A stretch of 64,000 bases of DNA from Methylobacterium dankookense. GTDB lineage: Bacteria; Pseudomonadota; Alphaproteobacteria; Rhizobiales; Beijerinckiaceae. The notes beneath the pieces were generated by a model. The model made no database searches. It had not been told where the DNA came from and saw only the letters and a program-made list of their open reading frames with translations. The DNA lies in contig NZ_CABFVH010000023.1 of assembly GCF_902141855.1 (NCBI RefSeq), positions 23,337 through 87,336 of the forward strand, read 5' to 3'. Positions 10,557 through 19,313 of this stretch are shown here, one piece after another (within the stretch, counting starts at the first letter, position 1; every line of letters begins with the position of its first letter). The translations under genes and the position numbers were made by a program.

Positions 10557-10745
10557 GTGAAGGAAAAGGATCCCTGCATCGGCGTCTGCCGGTTCGACGG
10601 CAAGTCCGGCTGGTGCGCGGGCTGCGGTCGGACCGTCCCGGAGATCAGGGCATGGCGAAAGATGACGCCCTTTCGGCGCGATGCGCTCGCGCGCGACTTG
10701 CCGCGCCGCGTCAAGCGGGCCGCCGCAGAGGGGGACGCGCCATGA
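10557..10745 (+). CDS. DUF1289 domain protein
   Basis: A 62-residue protein that is entirely a DUF1289 domain: the motif CIGVCRFD at residues 7-14, then GWCAGCGRTVPEIRAW at about 18-33 and a basic C-terminal helix. The four cysteines probably hold a metal ion. The start is GTG 10557; no in-frame ATG gives the full domain. DUF1289 proteins are widespread in Proteobacteria and of unknown role. Here the gene is divergent from rcnR and shares its operator region, which suggests nickel or cobalt control in this strain. Confidence 0.8.
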   Translation: MKEKDPCIGVCRFDGKSGWCAGCGRTVPEIRAWRKMTPFRRDALARDLPRRVKRAAAEGDAP

Positions 10746-11430
10746 CCGGGCGGGCCGTCCCCGACGCGGATGCCGCGGGGACCACGTCGCGCGGGGCTTC
10801 CGTGGGTGCCGACAGGCTGAGCGGAACGTTATTGGTCGAGCGCCAGCGTCAGGCCGACGGGGAGCGATCCGCCGCAAGGCACGACGATGCCCCAGGCGAA
10901 CGAAGCCTGCTGCTCGCCGCCGACTGCTACAGGGGGCGCGCCTCGTGCGAGGCTCCTCTCGCTGGCAGCGGAGTTCCAACGTCATGGCCGTGGCACGGCG
11001 ACGCTTGGTAGCCGAAGGTTCCGCGTCGACCTGGTCCGGGCAGGCGCTCCCCATCCGGCAAAGCGGGGGCTTCGCGTGCGTGCTGGCTGGAGGCCGCTAG
11101 CCGGCTCCGGACGAGGGTTGAGGTGCTGCGTCGCCTCGACCGAGCGCGTCGACCGCGACGGCACGATCCCTCCCGGGAGGACCTCCGTTCGGACATCGGT
11201 CCTTCCGCCCCGGGAAGCACCACGTCGACCGCACCGTTCCGCTCCGGCGCTCCGCAGGATTGACTATCGTCGGTCCGATGATCGACCCGGGCTACGGGGC
11301 GGTGGCCCGCCGTACGACCAGAAATGCCTTCGCGACGACGGGATCGAGCCATGGACGTGGTCGCCCGCGGCACCCGCTCGGCGTAGGGACCGAGAAACGA
11401 AGGGTTGCGGGATGGGGCGCATCGTTGTCA
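10746..11430. other. Intergenic stretch without a recognisable gene
   Basis: About 690 bases between the DUF1289 gene and the CsoR-type sensor. Open frames here on both strands give Arg/Pro/Ser-rich, domain-free translations with no convincing ribosome site. I see no RNA gene or transposon end. It may hold decayed sequence. Confidence 0.5.
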
Positions 11431-11449
11431 TATCCCCTCCAGGGGGATA
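11431..11449. promoter_or_regulatory. CsoR/InrS-type operator
   Basis: The sequence TATCCCCTCCAGGGGGATA is a near-perfect dyad (TATCCCC and GGGGATA arms) just 5 bases before the sensor gene start. CsoR, InrS and related repressors bind C-tract/G-tract dyads of this form. Its position over the translation start region implies autoregulation of the sensor-nreB operon. Confidence 0.75.
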
Positions 11450-11453
11450 GGAT

Positions 11454-11726
11454 ATGGAAATGAGCCACGCCTCGCACCCGGACATCGTCAAGCGCCTGAA
11501 GCGCGCCCATGGCCATCTTGCCGGCGTGATCGCCATGATCGAGGAGGGCCGCCCGTGCCTCGACCTTGCCCAACAGCTCCACGCGGTGGAAGGCGCCCTC
11601 GCGAACGCCAAGCGCGTCCTGATCCAAGACCACATGGAGCACTGCCTCGGCGAGGGGGTCGACCAGAGCGGCCGGGCCGCGCGCGAGGCGCTGGCCGAGT
11701 TCAAGGCGCTGGCAAAGTACCTGTGA
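11454..11726 (+). CDS. CsoR/InrS-type metal-sensing repressor
   Basis: A 90-residue helical DUF156 family repressor. The ligand triad is Cys35, His60 and Cys64 (GRPCLDLAQQLHAVEG and DHMEHCL), the arrangement of CsoR (Cu(I)) and InrS (Ni(II)), not RcnR. An N-terminal His5 and His8 are also present; InrS also has extra N-terminal histidines. Because the next gene is an NreB-like nickel exporter, Ni(II) sensing as in InrS is more likely than copper, but motif alone cannot decide. The operator lies 5 bases upstream. ATG 11454 and ATG 11460 (MSHASH) are both possible starts. The nreB-like gene begins 10 bases downstream. Confidence 0.88.
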   Translation: MEMSHASHPDIVKRLKRAHGHLAGVIAMIEEGRPCLDLAQQLHAVEGALANAKRVLIQDHMEHCLGEGVDQSGRAAREALAEFKALAKYL

Positions 11727-11736
11727 GGTCGGTCCG

Positions 11737-13068
11737 ATGCTGAGCGTCCTCGCCGACCGGACCTACCGGCACCTGTTCGCCGCGCAGGTGATCGCCCTCG
11801 TCGGCACCGGCCTCCTCACCGTCGCGCTCGGCCTCCTCGCCTACCGGCTGGCCGGCGCGGACGCCGGTGCAGTCCTGGGCACCGCGCTCGCCATCAAGAT
11901 GGTGGCCTACGTGCTGGTGGCGCCGGTGGCCCAAGCGTTCGTAGGTCGCCTGCCGCGGCGCGCCTTCCTCGTCGCCACCGATCTCGTCAGGGCCTGCGTC
12001 GCCCTGATGCTCCCCTTCATCGACCAGGCCTGGCAGGTCTACGTGCTGGTCGCGGTCCTGCAATCGGCTTCGGCGGCCTTCACACCCGCCTTCCAGGCTA
12101 CCATCCCGGACATCCTGCCCGACGAGCGCGACTACACCCGCGCCCTGTCGCTCTCGCGGCTCGCCTACGACCTGGAGAACCTACTCAGCCCGGCGCTGGC
12201 GGCCCTGCTGCTGACGGCCATCGACTTCCATGGGCTGTTCGCGGGCACGGTCGTCGGCTTCCTCTGCTCGGCGGCGCTGGTGCTCACCACGACGCTTCCA
12301 ACGCCGAAGGCGCCTGTCCGCCGTACCGGGATTTACGACCGTACGACGCGGGGCCTGCGCATCTGTCTCGCGACGCCGCGCCTGCGGGGACTCCTCGCCC
12401 TGAACCTCGCGGCGGCGGCGGCCGGCGCCATGGTCATCGTCAACACCGTCGTGATCGTGCAGGCCGTCCTCAATCGTCCGCAGGACGACGTCGCCCTGGC
12501 GCTCGGACTGTTCGGGGGCGGCTCGATGGTCGCGGCCCTGATCCTGCCCCGGGTCCTCGACCGTCTGTCCGACCGCACCGTCATGATCGTCTCCTCCGCC
12601 CTCCTGGGCGTGGTCCTGCTCGGGTTCGCGGGGGGCTCGCGGCACGGTGTCGGCTGGGTTGCCCTACTGGGGACCTGGCTCGTGCTCGGAATCGGCTACT
12701 CCGCCGCCCAGACTCCGACCGGACGCCTGCTCCGACGCTCGGCGTCCCCGGAGGACAGGCCGGCGTTGTTCGCGGCCCAGTTCGCCCTCTCCCACGCCGC
12801 CTGGCTCGCGACGTACCCGCTGGCCGGCTGGCTCGGGGCGACCGTCGGTATGGCCACCACCTCGGCCGTCCTTGGCTGCATCACGCTCGCCGCCGTCGCC
12901 GCGGCCCTGCTGCTCTGGCCGTCCGACGACCCCGAGACCGTCGAGCACGCCCACTCCGATCTCGACGCGTCCCACCCCCACCTGGTGGCGGCCCGCGGCC
13001 GACGCCATGCCCACGCCTTCGTCATCGATGACCTTCACCACCACTGGCCATCGGGTCGGCCGGGATGA
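11737..13068 (+). CDS. nreB: NreB-like MFS metal exporter with His-rich tail
   Basis: A 443-residue inner-membrane protein of the major facilitator superfamily with about 12 helices. It begins LADRTYRHLFAAQVIALVG, and the conserved QSASAAFTPAFQATIPDILP follows helix 4. The C-terminus after the last helix is His-rich (EHAHSDLDASHPHLV, then RRHAHAFVIDDLHHHW), the mark of NreB-type nickel exporters. It would expel Ni(II) from the cytoplasm. It follows the CsoR/InrS-type sensor by 10 bases. A strong hairpin lies beyond the next short frame. An alternative role in copper or cobalt export is possible. Confidence 0.85.
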   Translation: MLSVLADRTYRHLFAAQVIALVGTGLLTVALGLLAYRLAGADAGAVLGTALAIKMVAYVLVAPVAQAFVGRLPRRAFLVATDLVRACVALMLPFIDQAWQVYVLVAVLQSASAAFTPAFQATIPDILPDERDYTRALSLSRLAYDLENLLSPALAALLLTAIDFHGLFAGTVVGFLCSAALVLTTTLPTPKAPVRRTGIYDRTTRGLRICLATPRLRGLLALNLAAAAAGAMVIVNTVVIVQAVLNRPQDDVALALGLFGGGSMVAALILPRVLDRLSDRTVMIVSSALLGVVLLGFAGGSRHGVGWVALLGTWLVLGIGYSAAQTPTGRLLRRSASPEDRPALFAAQFALSHAAWLATYPLAGWLGATVGMATTSAVLGCITLAAVAAALLLWPSDDPETVEHAHSDLDASHPHLVAARGRRHAHAFVIDDLHHHWPSGRPG

Positions 13069-13154
13069 CCGCCTGCCTGTCCATCCCGGTGAGCGGTTCA
13101 TGCCCCGGTTAGGCGACCGGTGGTACCGGCGGTTCGAAGGCGCTCGGTCGCGCC

Positions 13155-13403
13155 GTGGACACCCCGACCGAGATCGCGCTCCACCTCAGCGACGAGGACG
13201 GTAAGCCGGTCTCCACAAAGGGGGCGACCGGCAAGGCCACGGTCCTTTCGGGTGGCAAGACCGAGACGGTCGACCTCGTTTCCGCCGGCGGGGCGAAGCT
13301 CGCGGGTTCCCTCGTGAAGCCGCTCGTCTCGGGCGACAAGGTCGTGGTCTCGGCCCGCACCGCTGACGGGCGCAGGATGCAGGTGCGCCACGTGGAGCGG
13401 TAA
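13155..13403 (+). pseudogene. N-terminally truncated relative of the exported protein at 2849-3214
   Basis: An 82-codon frame from GTG 13155 encodes EIALHLSDEDGKPV, then GKATVLSGGKTETVDLV and a closing beta segment. This matches the second half of the exported protein at 2849-3214 (VDVFLSDGGQKPV, GTAILVVGGKPTRVPL). The signal peptide and His-containing front half are missing: upstream the frame reads Gly-rich residues and hits TAG at 13110. It is probably a remnant whose 5' part was lost, perhaps when the nreB genes were inserted or rearranged. Expression as a short cytoplasmic protein cannot be excluded. Confidence 0.5.
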
Positions 13404-13425
13404 GATCCCGCCAGCCTTCTCCCAA

Positions 13426-13456
13426 GCCCGGGTCGTCGCGACGACGCCCCGGGCTC
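13426..13456 (+). terminator. Hairpin after the nre operon
   Basis: AGCCCGGG and CCCGGGCT arms enclose a second palindrome (GTCGTCG/CGACGAC), giving one long, very stable hairpin 22 bases after the stop at 13403. There is no T-run, as is common for terminator-like hairpins in GC-rich genomes. Confidence 0.55.
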
Positions 13457-13690
13457 CGGGCGCCGCAGACCTTCACGCCCCACCTTCGAGACGACGCGCC
13501 ACCCGACGAGCCGGAGGCTTGACGCCCAGTTCTCGGCTCCGAAGCGAGGCCATGGGTCCGTGGGCGGAGCGCTTACGGGACCCCGGCTCTGAGCACGGTC
13601 ACTGTATCCCCGCCGTCCAAGGAGGCAGCCCGGCTCCGGCGTTCGGGAGGTGGAGTGTGCCGCCGGGTCGGTCGCGGTGGCTGTCCGGGC

Positions 13691-14167
13691 TCAGGCGGTC
13701 ACGCCGCCACGGTAACGCGCGAACGCGATCCGGCCCTCCGGCCCGAACAGGACGACGTCGTAGGTGTCGGGCTCCATGCCCTCGACCTCCATGCCGGGCG
13801 AGCCGACCGGCATGCCGGGAACGGCCAGCCCGATCCCGTTCGGCCTTTCCGCCAGCAGGCGCCTGATCGCGCCGGCCGGGACGTGCCCCTCGATCACGTA
13901 GCCGCCGACCTGGGCGGTGTGGCAGGAGGCAAGCTCGCGAGGCACCCCCAGGCGGATCTTGAGCGGGTTCACCGGGCCCTCGGTCACGGTGACGGTAAAG
14001 CCGGCCTCGCGCAGGTGGGTGATCCACTTCTCGCAGCAGCCGCAGCTCGGGTCCTTGGTGACCGAAACCGTCGGCAGCCCCTCCGCCAAGGCGCCCCGTC
14101 CGAGCGCCAGCCCCGCCGCCAGGCCCACGAGCACGGCACGTCTGGATGGCATCGCATCGCTCCTCAT
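13691..14167 (-). CDS. DUF411 family exported metal-binding protein
   Basis: A 158-residue exported protein. The leader SRRAVLVGLAAGLALGRGALA contains a twin-arginine-like SRR followed by a hydrophobic run. The mature part is a DUF411 domain: VTKDPSCGCCEKW near residues 33-45, ELASCHTAQVGGYVIEGHVP near 76-95, and the conserved GLAVPGMPVGSPGME. The Cys-Gly-Cys-Cys and Cys-His pairs are the likely metal ligands. DUF411 proteins accompany copper-resistance genes. ATG 14167 has GGGAG 7 bases upstream; ATG 14173 is an in-frame alternative. It is the last gene of the CusBA operon, 19 bases after cusA. Confidence 0.87.
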   Translation of the reverse strand: MRSDAMPSRRAVLVGLAAGLALGRGALAEGLPTVSVTKDPSCGCCEKWITHLREAGFTVTVTEGPVNPLKIRLGVPRELASCHTAQVGGYVIEGHVPAGAIRRLLAERPNGIGLAVPGMPVGSPGMEVEGMEPDTYDVVLFGPEGRIAFARYRGGVTA

Positions 14168-14186
14168 CGTCATCTCCCGTTCGTCC

Positions 14187-17100
14187 TCACTCGGCCGCCT
14201 GCGGCAGCCGCCTCGCCTCACCGTTCGTCCCCTCGCGGACCGCGCCGGCCGGGGGCAGCCCGCGCCCCTTCACCAGGGCGTAGACCGCCGGGATCACCAA
14301 CAGGGTCAGCACAATCGAGGAGACCATCCCGCCGATCATCGGCACCGCGATGCGCTGCATGACCTCGGAGCCCGGGCCGGTGCTCCAGAGGATGGGCAGG
14401 AGCCCCGCCATGATGGCGACGACCGTCATCATCTTGGGCCGGACCCGCTCGACCGCGCCGCCCATGATGGCCCGGCGCAGGTCCGCGGGCGCGAGCGGGC
14501 GTCCCTCGCGCCCGCACTGGGCGCGGACCTCGTCGAGGGCGTGGTCGAGGTAGACCAGCATGATCACGCCGGTCTCCGCGGCGACGCCGGCGAGCGCGAT
14601 GAAGCCGACCGCCACCGCGACCGACATGTTGAAGCCCATCCACCAGAGCAGCCAGACGCCGCCGACCAGGGCGAAGGGCAGCGACAGCATGACGATGAGG
14701 GTCTCGGTGAGCCGCCGGAAGTTCAGGTAGAGGAGCAGGAACACGACCAGCAGCGTCAGCGGGACCACGATCCTGAGGCGCGCCTCGGCCCGCTCCAGGT
14801 ATTCGTACTGCCCGCTCCACTGCAAGGTCGTGCCCTGTGGCAGCCGCACCGCGTCGGCCACCGCCTGACGCGCCTCGGCCACATAGCCGCCGAGGTCCCG
14901 CCCCGCGATGTCTACGAACAGGTAGACCGCGAGTTGCCCATTCTCGGTACGGATCGAGGTCGGTCCCCTGGTGAGCTCGACCTTGGCCACCTCGCCGAGC
15001 GGCACTGTACCGCCCGTTGGCAGCGGCACCTGGACCTCGTTCGCGATGGCCTTCGGGTCCGAGCGGAAGGCGCGGGGGTAGCGCACGTTGACCGTGTAGC
15101 GCTCGCGGCCCTCGACGGTGTTCGTTACGCTCTGCCCACCGAGCGCGGTCGCGACCACGTCCTGCACGTCGCCGACCGTCAGGCCGTAGCGCCCGAGCGT
15201 CTCCCGGTCCGGCGTGACGTCGAGGAAGTAGCCGCCGATGACCCGCTCGGCATAGGCGCTCGACGTGCCCGGCACGGTCCGCACCACCGCCTCCACTTGG
15301 CGGGCAACCCCCTCCATCGCCGTCAGGTCGGTGCCCAGCACCTTCACGCCCACCGGGGTGCGGATGCCGGTCGATAGCATGTCGATGCGCGCGCGGATCG
15401 GCTGCGTCCAGGCGTTCGAGACGCCCGGGAATTGAAGGGCGGCGTCCATCTCGGCCTTCAGGCTGGTCAGCGTCACGCCCGGCCGCCACTCGGCCTTCGG
15501 CTTCAGGGCGATGACCGTCTCGAACATCTCCATCGGCGCGGGGTCGGTCGCGGTGTTGGCGCGCCCGGCCTTGCCGTAGACCGAGGCGACCTCCGAGAAG
15601 CTCTTGATGATCCGGTCCTGGATGGCGAGGAGCTCGCCGGCCTTGGTCACGGAGATGCCCGGCAGGGTGGTGGGCATGTAGAGCAGCGTGCCCTCGTCGA
15701 GGTCGGGCATGAACTCGGAGCCGAGTTGCCGGGCGGGCCAGACGGTCGCCGCCATTACGCCCACGGCGAGCAGCACGGTGAGCACCCGGGCCCGCAGAAC
15801 GCCGGTGATGAGGGGCCGGTACAGCCAGATGAGGAGCCTGTTCAGCGGGTTGCGGTGCTCGGGGACGATGCGCCCACGCACGAACAGTACCATCAGGGAC
15901 GGCACCAGGGTCACCGACAGCAACGCCGCCGCCGCCATGGCGAAGGTCTTGGTGAAGGCGAGCGGCCCGAACAGCCGTCCCTCCTGGCTCTCCAGGGTGA
16001 AGATCGGCAGGAAGCTCACCGTGATCACGAGGAGCGAGAAGAACAGCGAGGGTCCGACCTCCGCGGCGGCCTCGACCAGGACCTCGACACGCGGCTTGCC
16101 CGGGGGCGCGCGTTCCAGATGCTTGTGGGCGTTCTCGATCATGACGATAGCGGCATCGACCATGGCGCCGACCGCGATGGCGATGCCGCCGAGCGACATG
16201 ATGTTGGCGCCGATTCCGAGCGCCCTCATGCCGGCGAAGGCCATCAGGATGCCGACCGGCAGCATCAGGATGGCCACGAGCGCGCTGCGCACGTGCAGCA
16301 GGAAGACGATGCAGACGAGGGAGACGACAAAGCTTTCCTCGACCAGCGTGTGGCGCAGGGTGTCGATGGCCGCGTCGATGAGTTGGGAGCGGTCGTAGAC
16401 CGGCAGGATCTCTGTGCCCGCCGGCAGGCTCCTTGCGACCTCGGCGAGCTTCGCCTTCACCCCCTCGATGACGTTCAGGGCGTTCGCGCCGAAGCGTTGC
16501 AGGACGATGCCGCCGGCGACTTCCCCCTCGCCGTTCATCTCGGTGATGCCGCGCCGCTCGTCCGGCCCGAGCTCGACCCGGGCGACGTCCCGCACCCGCA
16601 GCGGCGTGCCGCCCACGGTCTTGAGCACGATGTTCTCGATGTCGGCGACGCTCCGGACGTAGCCGCGCCCGCGCACCATGAACTCGAACTCGGACAGTTC
16701 GACCGTACGGCCGCCGACATCGGCGTTGCTTGACCGGATGGCGTCCCGGAGCTTGTTGAGGCTGATGCCCTGCGCGCGCAGCCGGTTCGGGTCGACCACG
16801 ACGTTGTACTGCTTCACGAACCCGCCGACGCCCGCGACCTCGGCCACGCCCTCGGCGCGCGAGGCTCCGAACCGAATGACCCAGTCCTGCAGGGAGCGGA
16901 GTTCGGCGAGCGTCCGCTCACGCGCGACCACCACGTACTGGTAGACCCACCCGACGCCGGTCGCGTCGGGGCCGAGGGTCGGCGTCACCCCCGCGGGAAG
17001 CCGGCTCGCCGCCCCGTTGAGGTATTCCAGCACGCGCGAGCGGCCCCAGTACGGGTCGGTGCCGTCCTCGAAGATCACGTAGACGAAGGACACGCCGAGG

Positions 17101-17360
17101 AACGAGAAGCCGCGCACCACCTTCGCTTTCGGCACCGTCAGCATGGCGGTGGTCAGCGGGTAGGTGACCTGGTCCTCCACCACCTGCGGGGCTTGGCCCG
17201 GGTATTCCGTGTAGACGATGGCCTGCACGTCCGAGAGATCGGGGATGGCGTCGAGGGGCAGCGTGCGCAGCGCCAAAACGCCGGTCGCCACCGCGAACAT
17301 GGTCCCGACCAGCACCAGGACGAGGTTGCGGGCCGACCAGCCGATGAGGCGCGCGATCAC
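14187..17360 (-). CDS. cusA: Cu(I)/Ag(I) efflux RND permease CusA
   Basis: A 1057-residue inner-membrane proton antiporter that moves periplasmic and cytoplasmic Cu(I)/Ag(I) outward. The Met sites known from E. coli CusA are recognisable: LYMPTTLPGIS, DPAPMEMFETV and ARIDMLSTGIRTPVGVKV. The helix-4 relay reads GAMVDAAIVMIENAHK, as in CusA. The termini match the family length (about 1047). The start overlaps the cusB stop by four bases (ATGA), showing translational coupling. This is the clearest substrate assignment among the three RND pumps of the window. Confidence 0.96.
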   Translation of the reverse strand: MIARLIGWSARNLVLVLVGTMFAVATGVLALRTLPLDAIPDLSDVQAIVYTEYPGQAPQVVEDQVTYPLTTAMLTVPKAKVVRGFSFLGVSFVYVIFEDGTDPYWGRSRVLEYLNGAASRLPAGVTPTLGPDATGVGWVYQYVVVARERTLAELRSLQDWVIRFGASRAEGVAEVAGVGGFVKQYNVVVDPNRLRAQGISLNKLRDAIRSSNADVGGRTVELSEFEFMVRGRGYVRSVADIENIVLKTVGGTPLRVRDVARVELGPDERRGITEMNGEGEVAGGIVLQRFGANALNVIEGVKAKLAEVARSLPAGTEILPVYDRSQLIDAAIDTLRHTLVEESFVVSLVCIVFLLHVRSALVAILMLPVGILMAFAGMRALGIGANIMSLGGIAIAVGAMVDAAIVMIENAHKHLERAPPGKPRVEVLVEAAAEVGPSLFFSLLVITVSFLPIFTLESQEGRLFGPLAFTKTFAMAAAALLSVTLVPSLMVLFVRGRIVPEHRNPLNRLLIWLYRPLITGVLRARVLTVLLAVGVMAATVWPARQLGSEFMPDLDEGTLLYMPTTLPGISVTKAGELLAIQDRIIKSFSEVASVYGKAGRANTATDPAPMEMFETVIALKPKAEWRPGVTLTSLKAEMDAALQFPGVSNAWTQPIRARIDMLSTGIRTPVGVKVLGTDLTAMEGVARQVEAVVRTVPGTSSAYAERVIGGYFLDVTPDRETLGRYGLTVGDVQDVVATALGGQSVTNTVEGRERYTVNVRYPRAFRSDPKAIANEVQVPLPTGGTVPLGEVAKVELTRGPTSIRTENGQLAVYLFVDIAGRDLGGYVAEARQAVADAVRLPQGTTLQWSGQYEYLERAEARLRIVVPLTLLVVFLLLYLNFRRLTETLIVMLSLPFALVGGVWLLWWMGFNMSVAVAVGFIALAGVAAETGVIMLVYLDHALDEVRAQCGREGRPLAPADLRRAIMGGAVERVRPKMMTVVAIMAGLLPILWSTGPGSEVMQRIAVPMIGGMVSSIVLTLLVIPAVYALVKGRGLPPAGAVREGTNGEARRLPQAAE

Positions 17361-18841
17361 GGCGTGCCTCCCGCGCCCGACGCCTGCCGGTCGTCCTTGG
17401 GCGCGGTCATGCCCTGCAGCGCGGCCTTCAGGTTGCTCTCGGCGTCGATCAGGAAGTTCGCCGCCGTGACCACCCGGTCGCCGGCCGAGACGCCCTCGCG
17501 GATCTCGACGTAGCCCCGACCGCGGAGACCGACCTTCACCGCCTTCGGCTCGAAGCGGCCCTCGCCGCGGTCGAGCAGCACGACCTGTCGCTCGCCGGTG
17601 TCGATGACGGCGTCGTCGGGCACCGCCACCACCGGCTTCGCGTCGCCCGTCGTGATCTCGACGTCCGCGTACATCGACGGGCGCAGGGCGCCGTCGGGGT
17701 TCGGCAGCTCGACGCGCAGGCGGGCGGTCCGGGTCTCCATGTTGAGGTGGGGGTAGATCCGGGTCACCGTCCCGGTGAAGGTCCGGTCCGGGAAGGCCCG
17801 CACCCGCACCGTCGCCTTCTGCCCCTCCGCCACCCCGGCGAGGTCGCGCTCGGTCACGTCGGCCAGCACCCAGACGCGCGTGTGATCGACGATGCGGAAC
17901 AGGACGTCCCCGGACTTGGCCTTCATCCCGTCCGAGACGTTGCGCTCGACCACGACCCCGTCCCGGGGCGAGGACCAGGTGATGGAGGGTGGTACCTTAT
18001 GGGTGCGCCCGATCTCGTCGATGACCTCCGGCGGGATGGCAAGGTTCTCCAGCCGCCGGCGGCCCCCCTCGTAGCCTATGGAGGTCAGGTACTGGGCCGC
18101 GACCGCGTTGATCTCGGGCGCGAACAGGCGCAGCAGCGGCTGGCCCTTGTGGACGTGGTCGCCGGTGGTGACCGGCTCGACCTTCTCGATGAAGGCGTCC
18201 GTGCGCATGGCGATGACGGAGATGCGGCGCTCGTCCTCCTCGACGCTGCCCGGCGCCCGCACCGGCAGAGACAGGACGCGGCGCTCCGCGAGCTCGGTCC
18301 GCACGCCCGTGCGCTGGACCTTGCCCGTTGCCACCTTCACGACGCCGCCCTCGTCCTCGCCCGCGTAGACGGGGATGTAGTCCATCCCCATCGAATCCTT
18401 CTTCGGCACAGGCGAGGTGTCGGCCAAGCCCATCGGGTTGCGGTAGTACAGCACCTGCCGGGCGTCGGACGTCGCCGCACCCTGCCCCGAAATGCCGTTC
18501 GCGGCCCTGTCGGCGGGCATGGCCTCGCCGTCCTCCGGGTCATCGAAGCGCACGTCCTCGCCGGCACGCACGGCCCGGAAGACGCGCCCGTCGGCGGTCA
18601 GCATCGGCGCGAGCGAGTAGGCCGGCTTCCCGTCCGGGTCCCGATAGTAGACGACCGGCCCGGTCGCCTTCGCGGGGGACGGGGTGACCGGAGCCGGCTC
18701 GCCGGGGGGGCGGTGGGCGAGCCGGCTCCGCGCGCGTTCGACGAGCGCCGGCACGGGATTGCCCCCGTGCCCGGCGACGTAGCCGGCGCTCCCCGCCACC
18801 AGCGCGGCGAGGGCACCGGCCGTCCAGCCCGCCCGGCTCAT
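17357..18841 (-). CDS. cusB: CusB-type periplasmic adaptor
   Basis: A 494-residue adaptor. An N-terminal membrane anchor or uncleaved signal (residues about 7-24) precedes two heavy-metal-binding-domain-like repeats (YYRDPDGKPAYSLAPM near 66; YYRNPMGLADTSPVPKKDSMGMDYIPVY near 132, the canonical CusB form). Lipoyl, hairpin and barrel regions follow (APGSVEEDERRISVIAMR, IVDHTRVWVLADVTERDLAG). The first metal-binding repeat is degenerate (YSLAPM). CusB delivers Cu(I) to CusA and bridges to an outer-membrane channel. It overlaps both neighbours by four bases. No cusC homologue is in the window. Confidence 0.94.
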   Translation of the reverse strand: MSRAGWTAGALAALVAGSAGYVAGHGGNPVPALVERARSRLAHRPPGEPAPVTPSPAKATGPVVYYRDPDGKPAYSLAPMLTADGRVFRAVRAGEDVRFDDPEDGEAMPADRAANGISGQGAATSDARQVLYYRNPMGLADTSPVPKKDSMGMDYIPVYAGEDEGGVVKVATGKVQRTGVRTELAERRVLSLPVRAPGSVEEDERRISVIAMRTDAFIEKVEPVTTGDHVHKGQPLLRLFAPEINAVAAQYLTSIGYEGGRRRLENLAIPPEVIDEIGRTHKVPPSITWSSPRDGVVVERNVSDGMKAKSGDVLFRIVDHTRVWVLADVTERDLAGVAEGQKATVRVRAFPDRTFTGTVTRIYPHLNMETRTARLRVELPNPDGALRPSMYADVEITTGDAKPVVAVPDDAVIDTGERQVVLLDRGEGRFEPKAVKVGLRGRGYVEIREGVSAGDRVVTAANFLIDAESNLKAALQGMTAPKDDRQASGAGGTP

Positions 18842-19233
18842 TTGACGGCCTGGAAGACGAGCTTGTTCTCGACGGTGCCCGTCTCGCCCTGGACCTTGGC
18901 CCCGAGCGACAGACGCCAGCCTCCCGCCATCGAGAGCTTCGCCTTGAAGCGGTAGACGCCCGGCTCGGTCGAGGGGACCTGCTCGATCTTCGAGACCATC
19001 TCCTCCATGCTGTCGGGGGCCATGTCGATGCGCTTGGCGAAGATCACGGCGTCGGTCACCGGCTTGCCGGTGCGCCTGTCGACGAGGCGGACGGACAGGA
19101 CGGCCTCGCCGACCTTCGCCTCACGCTGCACGAGCTCGAACGCGTAGTCCTTGATGTCGGCGACGGCTGGCCCCGTCAGGGCGGCAGCGAACAGCGCAGC
19201 CCAGAGGGCGCGCGAGAAGGATTTCCGGGTCAC
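18838..19233 (-). CDS. Exported FixH/YtkA-like protein
   Basis: A 131-residue exported protein. GTG 19233 was chosen because AGGAG lies 9 bases upstream and it begins a clean signal peptide (TRKSFSRALWAALFAAALTG, cleaved after AVA). The mature part is a beta sandwich: YAFELVQREAKVGEAVLSVR, then TGKPVTDAVIF, EPGVYRFKAKL and GGWRLSLGAKV. This is the pattern of FixH/YtkA-like periplasmic domains commonly encoded next to CusB/CzcB adaptors. A copper-binding or assembly role is inferred. Its stop overlaps the cusB start (ATGA). Confidence 0.82.
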   Translation of the reverse strand: MTRKSFSRALWAALFAAALTGPAVADIKDYAFELVQREAKVGEAVLSVRLVDRRTGKPVTDAVIFAKRIDMAPDSMEEMVSKIEQVPSTEPGVYRFKAKLSMAGGWRLSLGAKVQGETGTVENKLVFQAVK

Positions 19234-19313
19234 GTTTGTCGTCTCCTGAATGCGATGAATGGCCACGCGCGGACGCGCGTCACCGTGCCGGCGCAGGCGC
19301 CGGCGGCATCGGG

